From positions 3,286,001 through 3,350,000 of the forward strand of contig NC_061862.1 in assembly GCF_907164915.1 (NCBI RefSeq): 64,000 bases of DNA. Reading direction: 5' to 3'. The position numbers were made by a program, and so were the translations under genes. Source of the stretch: Impatiens glandulifera (lineage: Eukaryota; Streptophyta; Magnoliopsida; Ericales; Balsaminaceae). A model generated the notes under the pieces. It worked only from the letters and a program-made list of their open reading frames with translations. It did no database searches and was not told the origin of the DNA. This document shows, piece after piece, positions 44,961 through 58,109 of the stretch; position 1 is the stretch's first letter, and each line of letters begins with the position of its first letter.

Positions 44961-45620
44961 CAAATTGTTGAAAAATAGATACAAATATAAGACTAAACAA
45001 GATAAAGCATTATAATAACACAAAATCGCGAATAAATGTAACTTTCCACTATGTTGACAAAAGAAGATTTCAAGAAAGAAAGAGGGAATAATGATAAAAT
45101 AGAACTAAAACCCTATATTTATAATTCAAATAAGTGGATATGGGCTCAAATATCAAGCAATTACGATTTCTTTTATTACATCGCGAACATAAGTCTAAAC
45201 TCCGGTCAAAATTTATTTGAGTCACTATAATTTAATAATCTTCATCTTGATATGAATTTAGTATGTCCAAATAAAAATTGATTTTCAAAATATAGACAAC
45301 AACACAAAAGTCTCCACCTCTTCCAAAAGCCTCAATGAGTTTACTTAACAACCAAGATCAACTAACTTCGAGCAATGCTCAAACTTAGCAATGAGTAGTA
45401 TATTCATCATTATATCAACGTGATTTTCAACATTACTAATTTTGTTCATATCAATATCACTATTGTAAGGGTACCCCCGGTCTATGTCCCGTTCCATAGC
45501 TTAACACGTGCCAATATGGAAGGACTACTGCAAAGAAACACGAGATTCGATGTGTTTCAACCTTGGTTTGCGTGCCAGACATCTTTTAAAATGAAAATTT
45601 TATTTTTTAAAAGATTTTGA
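44960..45620. other. Intergenic, no recognised feature
   Basis: Low-complexity sequence with short frames only. A GC-richer bit at 45465-45560 (GGTACCCCCGGTCTATGTCC) may be the outer part of the following repeat block. Confidence 0.4.
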
Positions 45621-45629
45621 AAATACCTG

Positions 45630-48600
45630 GAGCGGTAAAAAATTAATTATGTAAAAATAATTTATCCTATGATCAAATTTTAATAATCTAGGAGGCTAAA
45701 TAACAATTTAACATGTACCCGATTTAAATTAGTTAAACATATTCAATTTAAAGGTTATTTATTTGAAAATCAGAGTCGCCGATAGATTTTATGAAAATCA
45801 ATAAAATAATACGTGTACAAACGTATTTATACTAGAGTTTCTGAAAAAGGTGGTTCATTGTCTGTTTACGCTCGGAAAAGGACTTTCGCGCTATGTCCTT
45901 TATGCCCGCCTAAGGACGGTTTTCAAAATCTTCTAAAATAAAAAAAAGTTTGGCTTCTATAAAACTAATTAATTATAACATTCTTTATCTGTAATTAGTA
46001 GTATAGGGGTCCTAAATGATGATAAGTTTTAAATAATTGTACAAAATTATTTAAAAGAGGTGTGTACCTGTTGCGTCGATGTTTAAATTTAATAAAACCT
46101 GAAAATACTAGAAAAATGTATTAGAGAGTATATCAAATCAGGCTTTAGCAAGAACATTTGCTTTGGGAAACATCCCATAAATTTTTTAGAATTATTTTCT
46201 GACCTCGAAAATACCATTTTTAGAAAATGGGGTTTGGTTCCAAAAATAGTTTTGCATTTTTGAAAGTTGGAACCAAACTGGCCTAAGGATTCAAGTTCTA
46301 GGCTTGAGTCCAATTTTATCAATTTGGGCTCATTATAGTTTGGGAGGTTCGGTCCTGAGTGATTGAAGGTTCGAACTTAGGTCTAAGGCTAAGGTTAGGT
46401 GTACTGGTCCTAGGCTAAGTGGGAGCTCGGTCCTAGGCGAGGGCTAGGGTGTGGTTTTGTTGGTCCTAGGCTTGAGTAGGTCTAGGTTTAATCATTGGTC
46501 CTATGCTAAGCTAGGGTTTGGTTGCATCGTTCCTAGGCTTAAGTGGGGCTAGGTCCTAATCATCGGTCCTAGGCTAGGCAAGGGTTCGGATGCGTCGGTC
46601 CTGAGTTATGAGTCAAGGTTAGGTTTCACCGGTCCTAGGTTAAGTGTCTAGGTTAGTTTCACCGATTCTAGGTCAATTCTGCCAGTCCTAACTCCACGGT
46701 CTTGGGTGAATTCTACCGGTCCCAACTCCACGGTCTTGGGTGAATTCCGTCGGTCATAGCTCCACGGTCCTGGGTGAATTCCGTTGGTCCTAGCTCCACG
46801 GTCTTGGGTGAATTTTTTCGGTCCTAGTTTCCTCGGTCCTAGGCTAAAATCTTAGAATCGAGTGTCCTTATTTTGGTCCAAATTTCAGAAGCTTATAACT
46901 TATGATTGGGATGATGAAATCACAATCTGTAAGCTACAGTAGGTTCATATGATCATGAAAACAAAAGCCCTAACATAAATCACGATTTTGAAATCCCTAC
47001 AATGATAAATTTCAAATAGTCATTTCTAGGTCAAATTTTAGAATCTTTTAAATTAGACCATTTCAATGTCTGATTTTTTTTCCATTAGCTTTGAAATGAT
47101 AAATAAAGTTAATCTAAACCAAAACAAGAACATTATAACATCATTCAAGCAGTTTTTGAAGATTGAATCAAAATCCAATTTTTTTAAAACAAGATTTGAT
47201 CAAACATGATCAAATTGATGAAATAGTCACTTGGGATTCATCCCAACATGTTAACAAACATATATTACAACTAATTGAATCAACAAATTCAAATTAGAAG
47301 TAAGAACACAAAATTTTAAAAATCCTATGTTTGAACTTTATTTTCAAAATTTCAATTTGATCAATCATGATGAAAACATGATTACAGTTATTTGGAAATC
47401 ATCTAAACATGTATAGCAACTATATGGATCAAAAAAGTCCAAATTTAAACCGAGAATACAAACATTTAAAAAAAGCAGTTTTCAAACCAAAATTTTCAAT
47501 ATTTTGTTTCAAGTTGAATTGATTGATTCTCTTTAGCTAGAAAACTCATACATGATTCATATAATGATTCTCAACAAAGAAATTACACAATCTAGCCTAA
47601 ATACATGACCAAATTGATCAAACAAGAAAATTTGAAAAAATTCAAAATTTTAGATCACAAATCATGATACAAACAATATGAATGCATACCGTTAGTAAGA
47701 AAATACTCCTAAGGTGTGTTAGCAGTTATTCAAGAGCCTGGATTGAAGCTTGGATTGTCGGAACGATTTTTGAAAAAAACCACTTCGCCGGAATCTTCAA
47801 GGTTTGATTTCACGCGATGAAATCCGATGATTAAGGGGTGATTGTTTGATGATTTGGTCTAAAGACCGTGGGGGACTATTTATAGGGTAGATAGGTCGAT
47901 TGAGGAGGGATAATTTGTGTCAATTTTACCCTCCGACGATCTTATCTTCAACCTTATCTCTGGCAGAAGGCTGCCTTATCTAAGGTAGGATAAGGCTTCT
48001 AGATAGAGGGCTATCGTAGGTGTTGACGAGGGGGTCACGTGACCAAAAAATTCAAGAGATTTGATCGCCTACGGAGGAAGCTAAAGCTTCTGGAAGGTTG
48101 CACGTCGGCGATGTCGCGATTCTAGCGAAGAAGACGAAGGAAACGACGTTGTTTCAGGTAACGGGACGCCGAGTTCCGTCTGGTTCCGTCAGCGGTCAGC
48201 ATGTTTGACTAACGGGGTTAGTCTGTCCCGTTAGTTGATTTAGTGCGTACGCGCACGCGTGGCTCCGCTACATCTGGCTGCGTGGAAGCATCTGGGCTAT
48301 TGGATGAGATCTAGGCGCTCATCTGATGGTCCAAAATCGTACTGTAGAGATTACACATAATTTCAGCTACATAGGATTATACAATTATATTTTTATTTAA
48401 AATGTTATTAAAAACGGTTTTTTAATCCCTTTTAAATCCATTTTTTACCAAAAATATTTCGGAAATCATAATAACAATTATGATCATATTTTATTTTTAT
48501 TGGTATTTTTGGGAATTTTGTGGTATTTTATTTAATTGCCTTAAGTCATAAATTAAAAATAATTTATGATTAAATCACAATTAAATATTTGTAACCCTTT

Positions 48601-48830
48601 CTTTGGTCTAATTTTGGTAAAATGTATATAATATTTTATCCTCAAATTATTTTTGGAAGAAAATTTCATTAATTAAGGTTTAATTATCACAATAATTAAT
48701 CATTAATTAGGTTTTAATTCCTTCTTTAAGTTATTTTGGATATAAAAATTTAAAATACTATTTTAATATTATTAAACATAATAATATTATTTTGAAAATA
48801 GGGTAAGTCAAATTTTCATGCTTACAACCA
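45630..48830. mobile_element. LTR-like block, possibly a Ty3/gypsy Tat/Ogre-type LTR
   Basis: No protein is encoded. The stretch AATCAGAGTCGCCGATAG (about 45769-45786), then a segment ending CCTAAGGACGG, is reminiscent of the GAGTCGCC...AAGGACGG region in plant Tat/Ogre-type LTRs. Bases 46330-46860 are a tandem series of GGTCCTAGGCTAAG-like and CACGGTCTTGGGTGAATTC units. The remainder resembles the inverted block at 33650-36760. Ends and target duplication could not be fixed, so LTR identity is an inference. Confidence 0.4.
46680..46830. repeat. ~40-bp tandem repeat
   Basis: Three to four units of GGTCCTA(A/G)CTCCACGGTC plus TTGGGTGAATTC follow one another inside the LTR-like block, in a wider field of GGTCCTAGGC repeats. 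Confidence 0.8.
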
Positions 48831-49665
48831 TGAATAATAACATCACGTACAAAATGATATCATACATCAATTTGCTTAGTTCTTTAATAAAATAAATGAT
48901 GTTTCGTCAGAAAAATAGCATTTTGACTATCACAAAAGACTATCGTCATTTGTAAATATTTCTTGAGTTTCCCGAATAGACCTTTCAACCAAATAACTTC
49001 TTTACAAACTTTTGTAATTGTCATGTATTTTGACTCAGTAGTAGACAATACGACTGTACAGTCTTTACTCTATAGAGTAGCTTTCCAACTAATTGCACAA
49101 CTTCCAATACAAAAACAAAACATGTAAACGATCTTCTTTTGTCAAGATCGCTAGCATAATTAGAGTCGACATAACCGACAACTTCATCTCTAGTTCTCCC
49201 AAATTGTAGTGAATATCCGTTGAACCTCTTAAATAACGTAAGATCCACCGAACTACACTTAAATACTCTTTACCTGGATTTGTTAGTTATTTGCTAACTA
49301 TTTTTACTGAATATGTTAAATTTAATCGAGTACAATTGCATTTACCATTGCATATATAAGTGAATCAATTGCAATGAAATATAAAATTAATAACATATAC
49401 TCGATGTCCTCATCAAACTGAGGTGACATAATAGAAGAGTTTAAAATGAGTTGTTTAATGGAAAACTCACCGGACTAGCATCAAGCATGTTGAAACAATA
49501 ATGGTTTTTCTCAATATACCAATTAGAACTTATGTCACATTTTATAACTGTTATATCTTTGAAAATCTCCATTTCAAATAATTTTTAATCAAGTTGCGCA
49601 TATATACTTTCTTTATCTAATTCTGATAATTAATCGCTATCAACATATCATCAATATATAAGAGG
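48830..49665 (-). pseudogene. Copia reverse transcriptase/RNase H remnant
   Basis: Read on the minus strand with frame changes: YIDDMLIA-like (49620-49650, the reverse transcriptase YVDD box region), later EVVGYVDSNYASDLDKRRS (RNase H), then VLSTTESKYM and CDSQNAIFLTKH, all in the normal order of copia Pol. Stops and indels are frequent and the upstream domains and LTRs are absent. The fragment abuts the duplicated helicase 3' flank at about 49668. Confidence 0.8.
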
Positions 49666-49667
49666 AG

Positions 49668-50205
49668 ATAAACAAAGTGATTGTCTTTGAATATGGAGGT
49701 CATGCTCTACACCAAGGAAGGAAGGGTACAATTTGATGATTTTGTTGTGTTAGTTGTAAGGTGATGAAATGATAGTCATATCAAATTATTAGTTTAAGTG
49801 TAAGCATATATATAATTATTCACATTTACCTATTACATCAAACAACTCAATATATAATATCACTCTAATATGTTGTGTTCATAAGTGTTTGATCGAAAAT
49901 AGTTGGTCTCTTCTCCGGTGAGATTGAAGATACATATCTCTAATATGTTGTGTTGATAAGTGTTTGGTGAAAAATAGTTGGCCTCTTTTCCGGTGAGATT
50001 GAAGATACATTTCTCTCTAATATGTTGTGTTCATATGTGTTTGGTCGAAATAGTTGGTCTCTTTTCCGGTGAGATTGAAGGTGGTGCGCCTAAATTTTGA
50101 CTTTTCAATCTTTTAAACACAAACCGAACAAAAAGAATATTTAATTTTCGTTTATCTTTTTCTATTAATTTTGTATATATAAATATGAGATATAGGGAGT
50201 GATCG
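49668..50205 (+). repeat. Duplicated helicase 3' flank, copy 2, first half
   Basis: It matches 44185-44560 in order (AACAAAGTGATTG, GTTGTGTTAGTTGTAAGG, TATTTAATTTTCGTTTATC). A short unit, ATATGTTGTGTTCATAAGTG to TTCCGGTGAGATTGAAG, is tandemly repeated three times at 49870-50085. The copy is interrupted at about 50205 and resumes at 52278. Confidence 0.85.
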
Positions 50206-51100
50206 TAATGGGGCGGCTCAATGAGGAAAAACATTACCATATCCCCGCCCCAAATCTACCAACCCGACCCGGTCCCTAATGGAGATTTTAAATATAAATC
50301 ATTCCCACGGTCCACCGAAAATCGAATAGTTTAAACTTAAAATATAAATAATAAATAAAATAATTTATGTATTTCTAGTTATAAATTATCAAAATATCAA
50401 ATACCAAACAAAACATTCATTAACAATAATTTTAAAATATTAAATACCCAAACAAATAAACATCCAATAACAATAATTTTTCAAAGATAACATAAACTAT
50501 AAACTTATAATGGATTATATATCCCTTCTCCAACTTCAATGGATAATATCACAACATTAATAAAAAAAACGTATGTGTCACGAGAAGATTGAATCGAAAA
50601 CTCACTTACTTTTGCATTGTCGATGGATGACTAGTATCTGGAGTTTTTTTGTGGAATATCACTGAGATTCATTGGGTGATGCTGAGTCTTTGCAGTTGTT
50701 GAGAAATTTGGATTGATTCAGCTAATATGTCAAGCTTACATAATTGGGTTACTATTCCAATTATTTTTTGGTGGACTATCTGGTTTGAGAAAAATCGCCG
50801 AACTTTCATTGACTGTAGTCGTCCGATGCGTATCATTCATAATGTTATTATTATGATTATTTTTTAGATTCATTCCGGAACGCCGATAGAGTTCATAAGA
50901 GAGCTAATCGTTCTTCTCGAAGACTTACGAGTTCGATAACCTATTGAGTAACATTTTTTATTTTTTAGTTTCCATTTTTTATTTATTTATTCTTAATGTC
51001 ATGTTTTTGTCGTTATGCTAAAACGATTTTCATTATTTTTAATATACATGACCTTTTTTAGTTTTGTTCGAACATTTCCAACACATTAAAAAAAATACCT
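50206..51100 (+). pseudogene. LINE reverse transcriptase C-terminal remnant
   Basis: The + strand reads THLLLHCRWMTSIWSFF (50594-50650) and, in a shifted frame, FWWTIWFEKNRRTF (about 50767-50810). This is the order found in the C-terminal zinc-binding region (H-L-x-x-x-C ... W) and tail of plant LINE reverse transcriptases. Several stops interrupt it. The GC-rich start at 50210 (GGGGCGG) may belong to another inserted piece. Confidence 0.55.
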
Positions 51101-51359
51101 AATACCATTTTCAATTCACATTAGATCCTACCTTCATAAAAAAAAATTATTAATAAATAACAAGATAAAAAAGTTTTCTTGATTAATAACATCATAAATC
51201 ATAACCATTATAAAAAAAATCATAACATCTTTCTTCATCCTCCACCTCAAAATCTTCATCATCAACATCTAATGATGATATGAAAATAATATATTAAATT
51301 TATAAATATAAAGACAAATCAATACATATTTAAAATTTACTTGAAATAAAATATTCAAT

Positions 51360-52277
51360 TTACCTATATTTTGGAAGTCGCATCACCGATAGCGAGTACA
51401 CATAAGAGCTTCAGGTATATTTAGATTTAATCTACTCCGATGAAAACTTAACACCCTACCAGAAGCACTAATAGTAGATTCGGACATTACAGTGTAAACT
51501 AGAATTATTAAATATCTTTAGAAATCATTTGAAGAAGTGGATACTTGCAAGCATCTTCTACCATATCAATTTATCAAAATATTCACCACAATTTATAATA
51601 TCTTCTTTATTCAATTCACTCTTCGCATGTACAATATTTAATCTCACATTTTCATAAGTTTTTAAAGATCACTGTTGTCAGTGTTAGAATTTGTTGAATT
51701 CGAACAAGAACTACCTCACCACATTGTTTATCAAATTCAGATTTGTGATGATATTCTTTCAACCAGTTGTAACATAATTGACGAACATCTTCTTTGATAA
51801 AAAAATATCTTCATATATTTCGGAAAATAACTCTAGCAAATCCAATTTATATCTTGGGTCTATAACAATTGTCACTCCAATAAGCTATGCATATCATTTT
51901 AATACTTTTTGAAATTCACAATATTAACGTGCCATTTGACTAATAACTCAATTAGAAGAATTAATATATATACATCACATATTTTTGGAAAAAACATGTT
52001 AGCTGTTGTATATTTTGTGTAAGAGAATAATTTAGTCACAACTATAAAATGACTTCAAGTTTTTACAAATTTTATCGACAAATTCTCATTTTCATTCACC
52101 CAGCTCTAACGAACACAACCTTGTACACTAAGGCTATTTTAAGCATTTAAAATGTTGAATTCCATCTATAAGACATTATCTAGTAATTTTCTCAAAAAAT
52201 TTCATTTTTCTAGGAGTTGCAGTCTAATAAGAATGAAATTTAAAATCGCACGACGGTAACCTGAACCGATTATTAAG
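51360..52277 (-). pseudogene. hAT transposase remnant with C-terminal dimerisation motif
   Basis: On the minus strand near 51405-51485 the frame reads SESTISASGRVLSFHRSRL and then PEALMC before a stop. This is the hallmark end of hAT transposases (S-E-x-x-F-S-x-x-G-R-x-L, R-x-x-L, EAL-C). The upstream part (to about 52270) is a degraded frame with many stops. No terminal repeats were identified. It lies inside the duplicated helicase flank. Confidence 0.7.
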
Positions 52278-52740
52278 ATTCATTTTATTATTTGTTGGAA
52301 TGTTGTCTATATTTGTTAAGAGATATTTAATTTTGAAGTATTATTTGGGTTCAATAAAATAATGAAAGTAATAATTTAACTTATGGTAGCTCATTGATAG
52401 ATGCTTTTACCGGTTTTCCAAACTTATTAAATGCAGTTTTGCATTATTTAAAAACATTGATATATAAAAGGGTTGATTTCAAAATAGTTTGATAGTGCTA
52501 CACATTACCTAAAACATGCAAACATTAAAGGGAAAGTATACATATTTTTTATTATTAATTAAGTTGTGCGCTATATAAACTCTACTTTATGAAGAAATAT
52601 AGCCGTAAATATAAATGAGTAAAATTCTCATTATAGCTTTAATAAAAAGAAAAAGAAAAAGAAGACCAAATACTTCATTCAACTAGCTCAAAAGGCCAAA
52701 TAACTCCCCTAAATATTATTGATTGATTTAAACAAATTCA
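52278..52740 (+). repeat. Duplicated helicase 3' flank, copy 2, second half
   Basis: It resumes exactly where 50205 broke off and matches 44560-44960 (TAGCTCATTGATAGATGCTT, CTACACATTACC, ACATGCAAACATTAAAGGG, TAAGTTGTGCGCTA). Confidence 0.85.
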
Positions 52741-53234
52741 TATAAAACTCGACCTTGTTTGATAGAGATTTTTATTCAAAACTCAACATTTTTTTTATCA
52801 TTTATTTAATATTTTCCTTCTCATGGACTGTTCATTAAATTTAAAAAAAATTAATTTTTAAATATTAAAAGAGAACAATCTCAATACACTTATAGAAATT
52901 AAAGAGTCAATGACCATCCATTATTATTGTAATTTAATTACTTGAATCATAGTGTATAAAATTAACTAGAATGTACTATATCAGAAAATCTTATCTTAAT
53001 ACGATTAATAGTGCATCATTTTCACTCTCCATTCTCTAATATCTCTTTCAATTTTGTATTAGAGCTCTTCTTTACAATCCTTTAAAATGGCTGAAACCAA
53101 CCAATGTCATTCATTTTCTTCATTCCTACCCTCTGTCTCTAAAATTAAATCAACACAATTTTGTTATATGGAAATCGCGATTTTATCAGAGTTGGTCATG
53201 GGTTAAGCCCTACAATCCCATGGGCTACGACAAC

Positions 53235-53545
53235 TCATTTAATAAAAAGAGAAATGATAAACTCAACGAAAGTAAGACCACGAATTCGACGTAGCATGTC
53301 ACGTTGCCCCACGTCCCGAAATATGACATTCCGGGTTCCGAAAATAAATTATTATTTTTTCCGAAATGTGACATTTCGGGACACTTAAAGACTTTTCGGG
53401 ACCCAAAATGTTACTTTTTGGGACATTTTTGAACTCGAAATGTAACATTTTTTATTTTTCTCTCTCCTACCCACATGGCATGCCGCGTTGAATTCCTAGA
53501 CTTACTTTCTCTAGAAATTCGTTGAATTTATTATTTTTCTAATAA
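53235..53545. mobile_element. MITE-like foldback element
   Basis: ATAAACTCAACGAAAGTAAG with GAATTCGACG at the left is mirrored at the right by CGTTGAATTCCTAGACTTAC and CGTTGAATTTATT. Between them are GTGACATTTCGGGAC-like repeats in both orientations. Target duplication is unclear. It has no coding capacity. Confidence 0.6.
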
Positions 53546-53859
53546 AAATAAAATATTTAATTAAATTTATTTGTTTCTTTTTATATAAAATATTTTAGTA
53601 TAATAATATATGATGAAAATTAAAAAGTTTTATTTGGTCATAAATTTAAATCTCACTCATAATAATTTTTTAAAATAGAACTAGGCTGTCCAAAACTCCC
53701 TAATTCTAATAGAAACGACGGTGAATTCAAACAATTTTTTTATTCAAAATTCAGATAAAACCCATAAAAAGGTCAAATAAGTTTTTTAATTGACTCTTCT
53801 CTAGTATAGCGACAATAAGAGGTAAATATTAACCATAAGTTCCTAGGTTCGAGCCGTTA

Positions 53860-54090
53860 GACGACAAATTATGCGCCTAGTTAAATGGTTAAGTGTGTTT
53901 CGAGTTACATATTTAATATGTTTTTCCATTTTTATGCGTCTGGTTAAATGTGTTTTGGGCTACATATTTAATCTGTTGTCCCATTATCCTTTTTTCTAAC
54001 CCGTCATATGACAAATTCTGCGTTTGGTTAATTAATTAAGTATGTTTACAGACTATATACTTAATTCGTTATCCTATTTTCATTAAAAAA
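53860..54090. repeat. Three degenerate ~75-bp tandem units
   Basis: GCGCCTAGTTAAATGGTTAA, GCGTCTGGTTAAATGTG and GCGTTTGGTTAATTAATTAAG head three successive units that also share CTACATATTTAAT and TTCCATTTTT. A GGTTCGAGCC (B-box-like) precedes the first. Confidence 0.6.
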
Positions 54091-54439
54091 AACTCAAACC
54101 GGTTAGGATTATGATGTAGAAGTTATATTAATTCTTCCAAGCATAAATCCAGATCACAATTATTTTTATTAAATCAGATAAAAAGGTACATAATCTATTT
54201 TGAGAGGATCGCAATTATTTTTACTAAAGCAGATAAAAAAGTTTATATAATCTATTTTGAGAGGTTAGTTGTATAGATGCAGTGTCTAAACCATTAATTA
54301 ATTGACACTTGTGAATTGACACTTATGAATGTTTGAATTCAGTACTTTTACAAATTAACCATGATTGAGATGATATTTTATAATTGTATTTTTAATATTA
54401 ACATTTATTAGTCACGAATAAAAACAGAATTTAAGGAGC

Positions 54440-55240
54440 AAAATGTGCATTAATTTGTTATATATATATATATATATATATCTTTTTTTATGAGAAATAA
54501 TATAATAATTATTAATTATATATATCAAATAATATTATCATATAATTTATTGATAATTAACGAGATGAGAATTTAATTAAAGAAAATATGTATTAATTTA
54601 TTAATATATTTTTTTTATAAAAAATAACATAATAATTTTAAATTATTATTAGTTATGTATAAATATCAAAATAAAATTATCGACACAAGAAAGATTGATT
54701 GGTTATTAACCAAATCAGAATATTTAGAAGATGAAATTAGGCAGTAATTTATAATTTATAATTTATATTATATATATATATATATATATTTATATTTATG
54801 AGAAACATCACAGTAATTTTAAATTATTATTAATTAAATATATATCACATGAATTATTTTAAAATTTATTGATTATTAATACAAAAAAAAAATTTAAAGA
54901 AATAAATTATGCATTAATTTATTATATATACATACATATATATATATATATTTATGAAAAATAACATAATAATTTAGAATATTATTAGTTAAATATATAC
55001 ATTAATAATAAAGTAATATATATCAAAATAATTATATTATTTCTCATAATTATATATAATAAATTAATACATTTTTTTTTAATTTTGATTTTATTCATGA
55101 TTAATAAATCTTAAAATTAAAAAATACTTTCTGAACTATAGTTTTGGTTTGACTTAACATAGATTAATTGTTTAGATGAGTTAGATGAAGTATTTATGTG
55201 TAATGGGTTATGATAATTTTTTAAGTTAAAAAAAGAAAGT

Positions 55241-55284
<44 letters not shown>

Positions 55285-55300
55285 AAAATAGTTAATTATA
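54440..55300. repeat. AT-rich ~160-bp degenerate tandem repeat upstream of the MATE gene
   Basis: Four units contain TTATATATATATAT, ATGAGAAATAATATAATAATT, ATTATTAATTA and AATTTATTGAT-AATTAA in the same order. It ends with a (TA)n run at 55243-55279. No gene is present. Confidence 0.65.
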
Positions 55301-55403
55301 TGTTAGTGCAGTGCACGTGATACATAAAGTCAATAAATAATATATTATAGATTGGTAGATAGTTAGAAATAAGTCATGTTTTAACCTAACTTTGTAACAG
55401 CCC

Positions 55404-55412
55404 TATATATAA
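55404..55412 (+). promoter_or_regulatory. TATA box of the MATE gene
   Basis: TATATATAA sits about 80 bp before the start codon and leaves room for a short 5' UTR. Confidence 0.55.
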
Positions 55413-55487
55413 TTGTACAAACCAGGAAATATATTTATCTATCTATAATCTATATTCAATAATAATTTAAGATTATTTATTCCAAAT

Positions 55488-57565
55488 ATGAATTCTGAAC
55501 CGTTGCTAACTGACTTAACCGCCGACACTGTAGAAGAGTTCTTGTCAGCAAAACCGGTCCCATTCCGGTTCTACCCACGTCTAGTTGCATGGGAATCAAG
55601 GCTCCTATGGCTCCTCTCCGGTTCCTCCATCATCGTCTCCATCTTCAATTACATGCTCACTTTCGCCACCCTCACTTTTTCCGGCCATTTAGGCGCCTTG
55701 GATCTCGCCGGAGCATCTATAGCCAGTGTCGGAATTCAGGGCCTAGCTTATGGCATCATGGTATATTCATTTTCAAATTAGTTTGTTCTTTTTTATGTTT
55801 AGAAATCAAATGAAATGAAATTAATCATTGAAAATATTTACAGTTGGGAATGGCGAGTGCAGTTCAAACTGTTTGTGGACAAGCTTATGGAGCAAAGAAA
55901 TATTCATCAATGGGGATAATATGTCAAAGAGCCATCATCCTTCAATTGTGTGCAGCCATTCTCCTCACCTTTCTCTACTGGTTTGCAGGTCCGATTCTGA
56001 TTGCAATCGGTCAGTCTCAGAGTATTTCTCGATCAGGGGAAGTGTTTGCTCGTGGACTTATTCCTCAGCTTTACGCCTTTGCCATTAGCTGCCCCATGCA
56101 GAGATTCCTCCAAGCTCAGAACATTGTGAATCCGTTGGCTTATATCGCGGTTGGAGTGTTTCTTCTTCACATTCTTCTAAGTTGGTTGGTTATATACGTT
56201 TTGAACTACGGCCTGCTTGGTGCAGCCCTTACACTCAGCTTCTCATGGTGGCTGCTGGTTATATTTCAAACCATTTACATCCTTTTTACTCCTGCTTGTA
56301 AAGAAACTTGGACTGGTTTCTCCATGAAGGCTTTTACAGGGATTTGGCCTTATTTCAAGATCACTCTAGCATCTGCTGTTATGCTGTGGTAATTAATTAA
56401 TTAATGATTCACAGTCTCAATTTTACATTTTGTTTTACTATCATGGTTTAATTTGTATTTTGATATATAGCTTGGAGATATGGTATAATCAAGGACTTGT
56501 TCTAGTATCAGGCTGGCTAACTAATCCAACAATTTCACTAGACTCAATTTCCATTTGGTAAATATTTTCTAGATTAGATTAATCAGAAGAAGATTATGGA
56601 TTTCTTTGATATTTTCTAATTCTTACAGCATGAATTACTTGAATTGGGATATGATGTTCATGTTGGGATTGTCGGCAGCAGCCAGGTATATTTATTAATT
56701 AATTGTATGATAAGGTAAGAACTTAATTTTCTAATTTTAAGTTGAAAAATGGAATATTTATGAGCAGTATTCGAGTGGGTAATGAGCTCGGGGCAGGAAA
56801 TGCAATGGTGGCAAAGTTTTCTGTGGTGGTGGTGATTTTTACGAGTATAGTTATAAGTATAATGTTGAGTGTCTTAGTGTTGGTTCTTAAGGTTTGGTTG
56901 AGCGAACTCTTCACTAGCGATGAAGATGTCATTCAGGTGGTTAACAATTTGACACCACTGCTTGCTATTTCCATCTTCTTGAATGGTATTCAACCCATTC
57001 TTTCAGGTAAGTCAAGAACAAAAACTTTCATTTTTTCGCATTCTGTTTTGTGGGTTTTCATGGGTTTTAAGAGAAATGAATTGGGTATTGTAGGTGTTGC
57101 TATTGGGAGTGGATGGCAAGCTTTAGTGGCTTATGTTAATCTTGGGGCTTACTATATAATTGGTCTCCCTATTGCATGCATTCTTGCCTTTAAAACCAGC
57201 CTAGGAGTGACTGTAAGTCCAGCATAATTTCACTATCTGGTTTTCGGTCGGAGAATTGATATGTTTTGGTTTGGCAGGGAGTTTGGTTGGGGATGATAAT
57301 TGGAGTCTTGTTGCAGACTATAACTTTGATCATTTTGACTGCTAGAACAAATTGGGATGCCGAGGTATTTAATTTTTATTGTATACCATTTTCATAGAAA
57401 TAAATATGTAATAATGTCTTCGTGATCATGAGTTCGAGTTTTCGTTAAAGGACTAACTATAAATTGAATTACAACTTGCAGGTGGTTAAAGTAGCTGCTC
57501 GACTGAAGCAAGCAGCAGGAGATGAAGAGGAGGATGAAGTTGAAGAAGAACATAGTATAATATAG
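55488..57565 (+). CDS. TT12: TT12/DTX41-like MATE transporter
   Basis: Eight exons join in frame: 55488-55760, 55844-56388, 56471-56557, 56629-56685, 56768-57006, 57094-57212, 57278-57364 and 57482-57565, giving 496 residues, a normal MATE length with about twelve membrane segments. Diagnostic stretches include SIFNYMLTF, CGQAYGA (102-108), GIICQRA, LEIWYNQGLVLVSG, MNYLNWDMMFMLGLSAA and RVGNELGAGN (323-332). These agree closely with TRANSPARENT TESTA 12, the tonoplast proton antiporter that loads glycosylated flavan-3-ols into the vacuole for proanthocyanidin synthesis. The C terminus is an unusually acidic tail (EEEDEVEEEH). All introns have GT-AG ends and no break is seen. Substrate is inferred from the TT12 resemblance; other flavonoid or anthocyanin MATEs of the same clade remain possible. 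Confidence 0.92.
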
Positions 57566-57569
57566 AACA

Positions 57570-58105
57570 TAATTATTAATAAGGGAATAATACTAATAAA
57601 TTTTGGTTAAATATCTAATTTAGTTATGAATTAAAAATATTTTAGTTTAGTTATGATTTTTATCTTTTCTTTTTCTTCAATCTTGTCTATCTTTTTTTCT
57701 AACTAGATAGGTCATCACAATTAATTAATTGCAGGTAATAGTAACAGCGTTCTCTTCTTTGTCGTACTTTCAATTTATTTTTATTAAAAAAAAATAAACT
57801 GAAAGACGAATAACAAGGAAACAAGGAACCATTATGAACTATAGGTATTTTGAAACTAGGAAGGGTACAAGAGTTATTTCAATATTACAACATCTTTAAT
57901 TTTTTGACCCCATTTTTTTTAAATAAATATAACGATTTTTATTTTTGTCAAATGTATACACAAAAAATTTGATACCTTATAACTAAGTTTTTTTTAAAAT
58001 AAATATGATATTTTTCTCATTATTAATATGCATTTAACACATCACTTCAGCCAATAACTACATCTAGTAAGAGTCATAGTCATAGACCCGGAGCTACATT
58101 TGGCT
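57570..58105. other. 3' flank of the MATE gene
   Basis: A short imperfect foldback lies at 57745-57830 (arms near TTCTTTGTCGTACTTTC and GAAAGACGAATAACAAGG around a poly(A) loop). It could act as a terminator-like or MITE-like structure. Otherwise AT-rich. Confidence 0.4.
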
Positions 58106-58109
58106 GTAA

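Noticed and set aside
53161..53388. 75-codon frame with Arg/Thr-rich sequence
   Set aside because: It runs through the inverted repeats of a MITE-like element.
57745..57830. Foldback considered as a microRNA precursor
   Set aside because: The arms pair imperfectly around a poly(A) loop and no conserved miRNA sequence is recognisable.
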